Positions 59,776 through 60,564 of a stretch of 60,564 nt of DNA are shown here, one piece after another. The stretch comes from a bacterium (GTDB lineage: Bacteria; Zhuqueibacterota; Zhuqueibacteria; Zhuqueibacterales; Geothermadaptataceae). Every line of letters begins with the position of its first letter. Position 1 is the first letter of the stretch. The notes under the pieces are model-generated. The model did not search any database. It was not told the origin of the DNA and worked only from the letters and a program-made list of their open reading frames with translations. A program made the position numbers and the translations under genes. Where the stretch lies: positions 1 to 60,564 of the forward strand of contig JAJRYV010000130.1 of NCBI GenBank assembly GCA_024275575.1, given 5' to 3'.

Positions 59776-60564
59776 ATGAAATCGATTCATCTCACGGAGA
59801 CAGAAGTCAGAGATCTTTTTTCTTTGACTCAGAAATTATTACAGTTTGATACGGTCAATCCGCCCGGAAATGAGAAATTATGTGCTCACTTTATTGGTGA
59901 TTTTCTCAGGGCGCTTGAATTCGAAGTGAATTATTATGAGTTTGAGGCAAACCGTACCAGCCTGATTGCGCGTCTGGCAGGAAAAGGACAGGGAAAGCCA
60001 CTCACCTTTAGTGGGCATATCGACACAGTGCCTCTTGGCAAAAAGCAATGGCAATATCTTCCGTTTGAAGGTGAAATAATCGACGATAAAATCTATGGGC
60101 GCGGCAGTTCGGATATGAAAGCCGCTCTTGCAGCGATGCTCATCACCGCAGGCAAGGTTGCGCGGGAGAAAAGCCGCAATTCCGATTTTTGGCTGGTCAT
60201 CACAGCGGGGGAAGAATGTGGTTGCATCGGGGCTGAGTTTCTTGCAACCCTTGATGGCATTCTGCCTCAAGGCGGGGCGATACTCATCGGGGAACCGACG
60301 GGCAATTTCCCTTTTCTCGGCCACAAGGGCACGTTGTGGCTCGAAATTATTTTCTCCGGTCGTAACGCTCATGGATCAATGCCGCATCTCGGGGATAATG
60401 CAATTTATAAAGCAACTGATGCGATCCAGAAATTGCGTCAGTTTCAATTTACAGAACAGCATCCCCTTTTGGGAAAACCGACATTAAATATCGGGACGAT
60501 GCAGGGCGGTTTAAATATCAATTCCGTGCCTGACCGGGCGTGTTTTACGGTTGATATCCGTACA
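59776..60564 (+). CDS. M20-family metallopeptidase/deacylase, N-terminal part
   Basis: 263 codons open to the window edge, starting ATG with CAGGAG six bases upstream. It is an ArgE/DapE/succinyl-diaminopimelate desuccinylase-type M20 enzyme. Zinc motifs are FSGHIDTVPLG, YGRGSSDMKAALAAM and TAGEECGCIGAEF, followed by LIGEPTGNFPFLGHKGTLWLE, which leads into the dimerisation domain (GRNAHGSMPHLGDNAIYKA). The C-terminal third is beyond the window. Distinct from ygeY at 37378. Substrate cannot be assigned. Confidence 0.92.
   Translation, partial: MKSIHLTETEVRDLFSLTQKLLQFDTVNPPGNEKLCAHFIGDFLRALEFEVNYYEFEANRTSLIARLAGKGQGKPLTFSGHIDTVPLGKKQWQYLPFEGEIIDDKIYGRGSSDMKAALAAMLITAGKVAREKSRNSDFWLVITAGEECGCIGAEFLATLDGILPQGGAILIGEPTGNFPFLGHKGTLWLEIIFSGRNAHGSMPHLGDNAIYKATDAIQKLRQFQFTEQHPLLGKPTLNIGTMQGGLNINSVPDRACFTVDIRT

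Noticed and set aside
1-60564. CRISPR arrays, rRNA, tRNA or prophage genes
   Set aside because: No regularly spaced repeats, no rRNA-like stretches beyond a Shine-Dalgarno match, no tRNA cloverleaf and no phage structural genes were seen by eye; a tRNAscan or Infernal run would be needed to exclude short RNAs fully.

Overview
The window looks like chromosomal DNA from a Gram-negative bacterium of the FCB superphylum, most probably a Calditrichota/Ignavibacteria/KSB1-like lineage. The reasons are a PorX-type response regulator (type IX secretion control), two secreted proteins ending in the type IX sorting domain with the NYPNPFNP motif, a TonB-dependent receptor, a giant hybrid sensor with periplasmic propeller and AraC output, and several small outer-membrane barrels. 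Promoters nevertheless include a perfect TTGACA-N17-TATAAT. No rRNA, tRNA, CRISPR or prophage was seen. The exact taxon cannot be fixed from this window.

Layout. 0.3-3.6 kb (minus): YIP1-family membrane protein, HlyD-type adaptor and MacB-type permease, with no ATPase beside them. 4.2-15.7 kb (plus): porX-tsaE-tsaB, accD-surE-guaA, glmS broken by an in-frame TAA, a TPR/periplasmic-binding lipid-envelope type protein, and larE behind an intrinsic terminator. 15.8-17.3 kb (minus): small barrel, pirin remnant, and a Fer4_19/CDGSH iron-sulfur protein apparently split by a one-base deletion. 18-24.5 kb: a type IX cargo protein, an unknown membrane protein with a long basic tail, a possible three-way-junction RNA, an unknown protein, a DUF72 protein and a small membrane protein. 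24.6-27.1 kb (minus): arsenosugar-type cluster (CMD peroxidase-like protein, ArsS, ArsM). 27.4-36.8 kb (minus): a coherent carbohydrate locus (LacI regulator, SSS symporter, DapA-type lyase, nucleotidyltransferase, PfkB kinase, HAD phosphatase, GH38-like protein) headed by a consensus promoter overlapping a 34-bp perfect palindrome. 37.4-40.7 kb (plus): ygeY-ygeW-xdhC, which points to purine or ureide catabolism. 40.7-43.6 kb (minus): aldo/keto reductase, class D beta-lactamase with its lipoprotein leader out of frame, Mut7-C remnant, sirtuin. 43.9-53.6 kb: TonB receptor, propeller cargo protein, VapBC-like toxin-antitoxin pair, hybrid two-component system. 54-59 kb: barrel, DUF1080 lipoprotein, and a catalytically dead M1-like domain fused to an outer-membrane barrel. 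59-60.6 kb: IS66 remnant, sugar-kinase remnant, and the start of an M20 peptidase running off the edge.

Two themes stand out. First, the 27.7-36.8 kb locus looks like one inducible pathway in which heptose-biosynthesis-like enzymes, an aldolase-family lyase and a GH38-like protein lacking the family's catalytic Asp are co-transcribed; I know of no described pathway with this gene set. Second, the window is unusually rich in small decayed genes (pirin, PLP gamma-lyase, Mut7-C, IS66, sugar kinase) and in single-base lesions in otherwise intact genes (glmS, Fer4_19-CDGSH, the beta-lactamase leader). The latter could be real decay, slippage or consensus error. Intergenic space is also filled with families of palindromic repeats.
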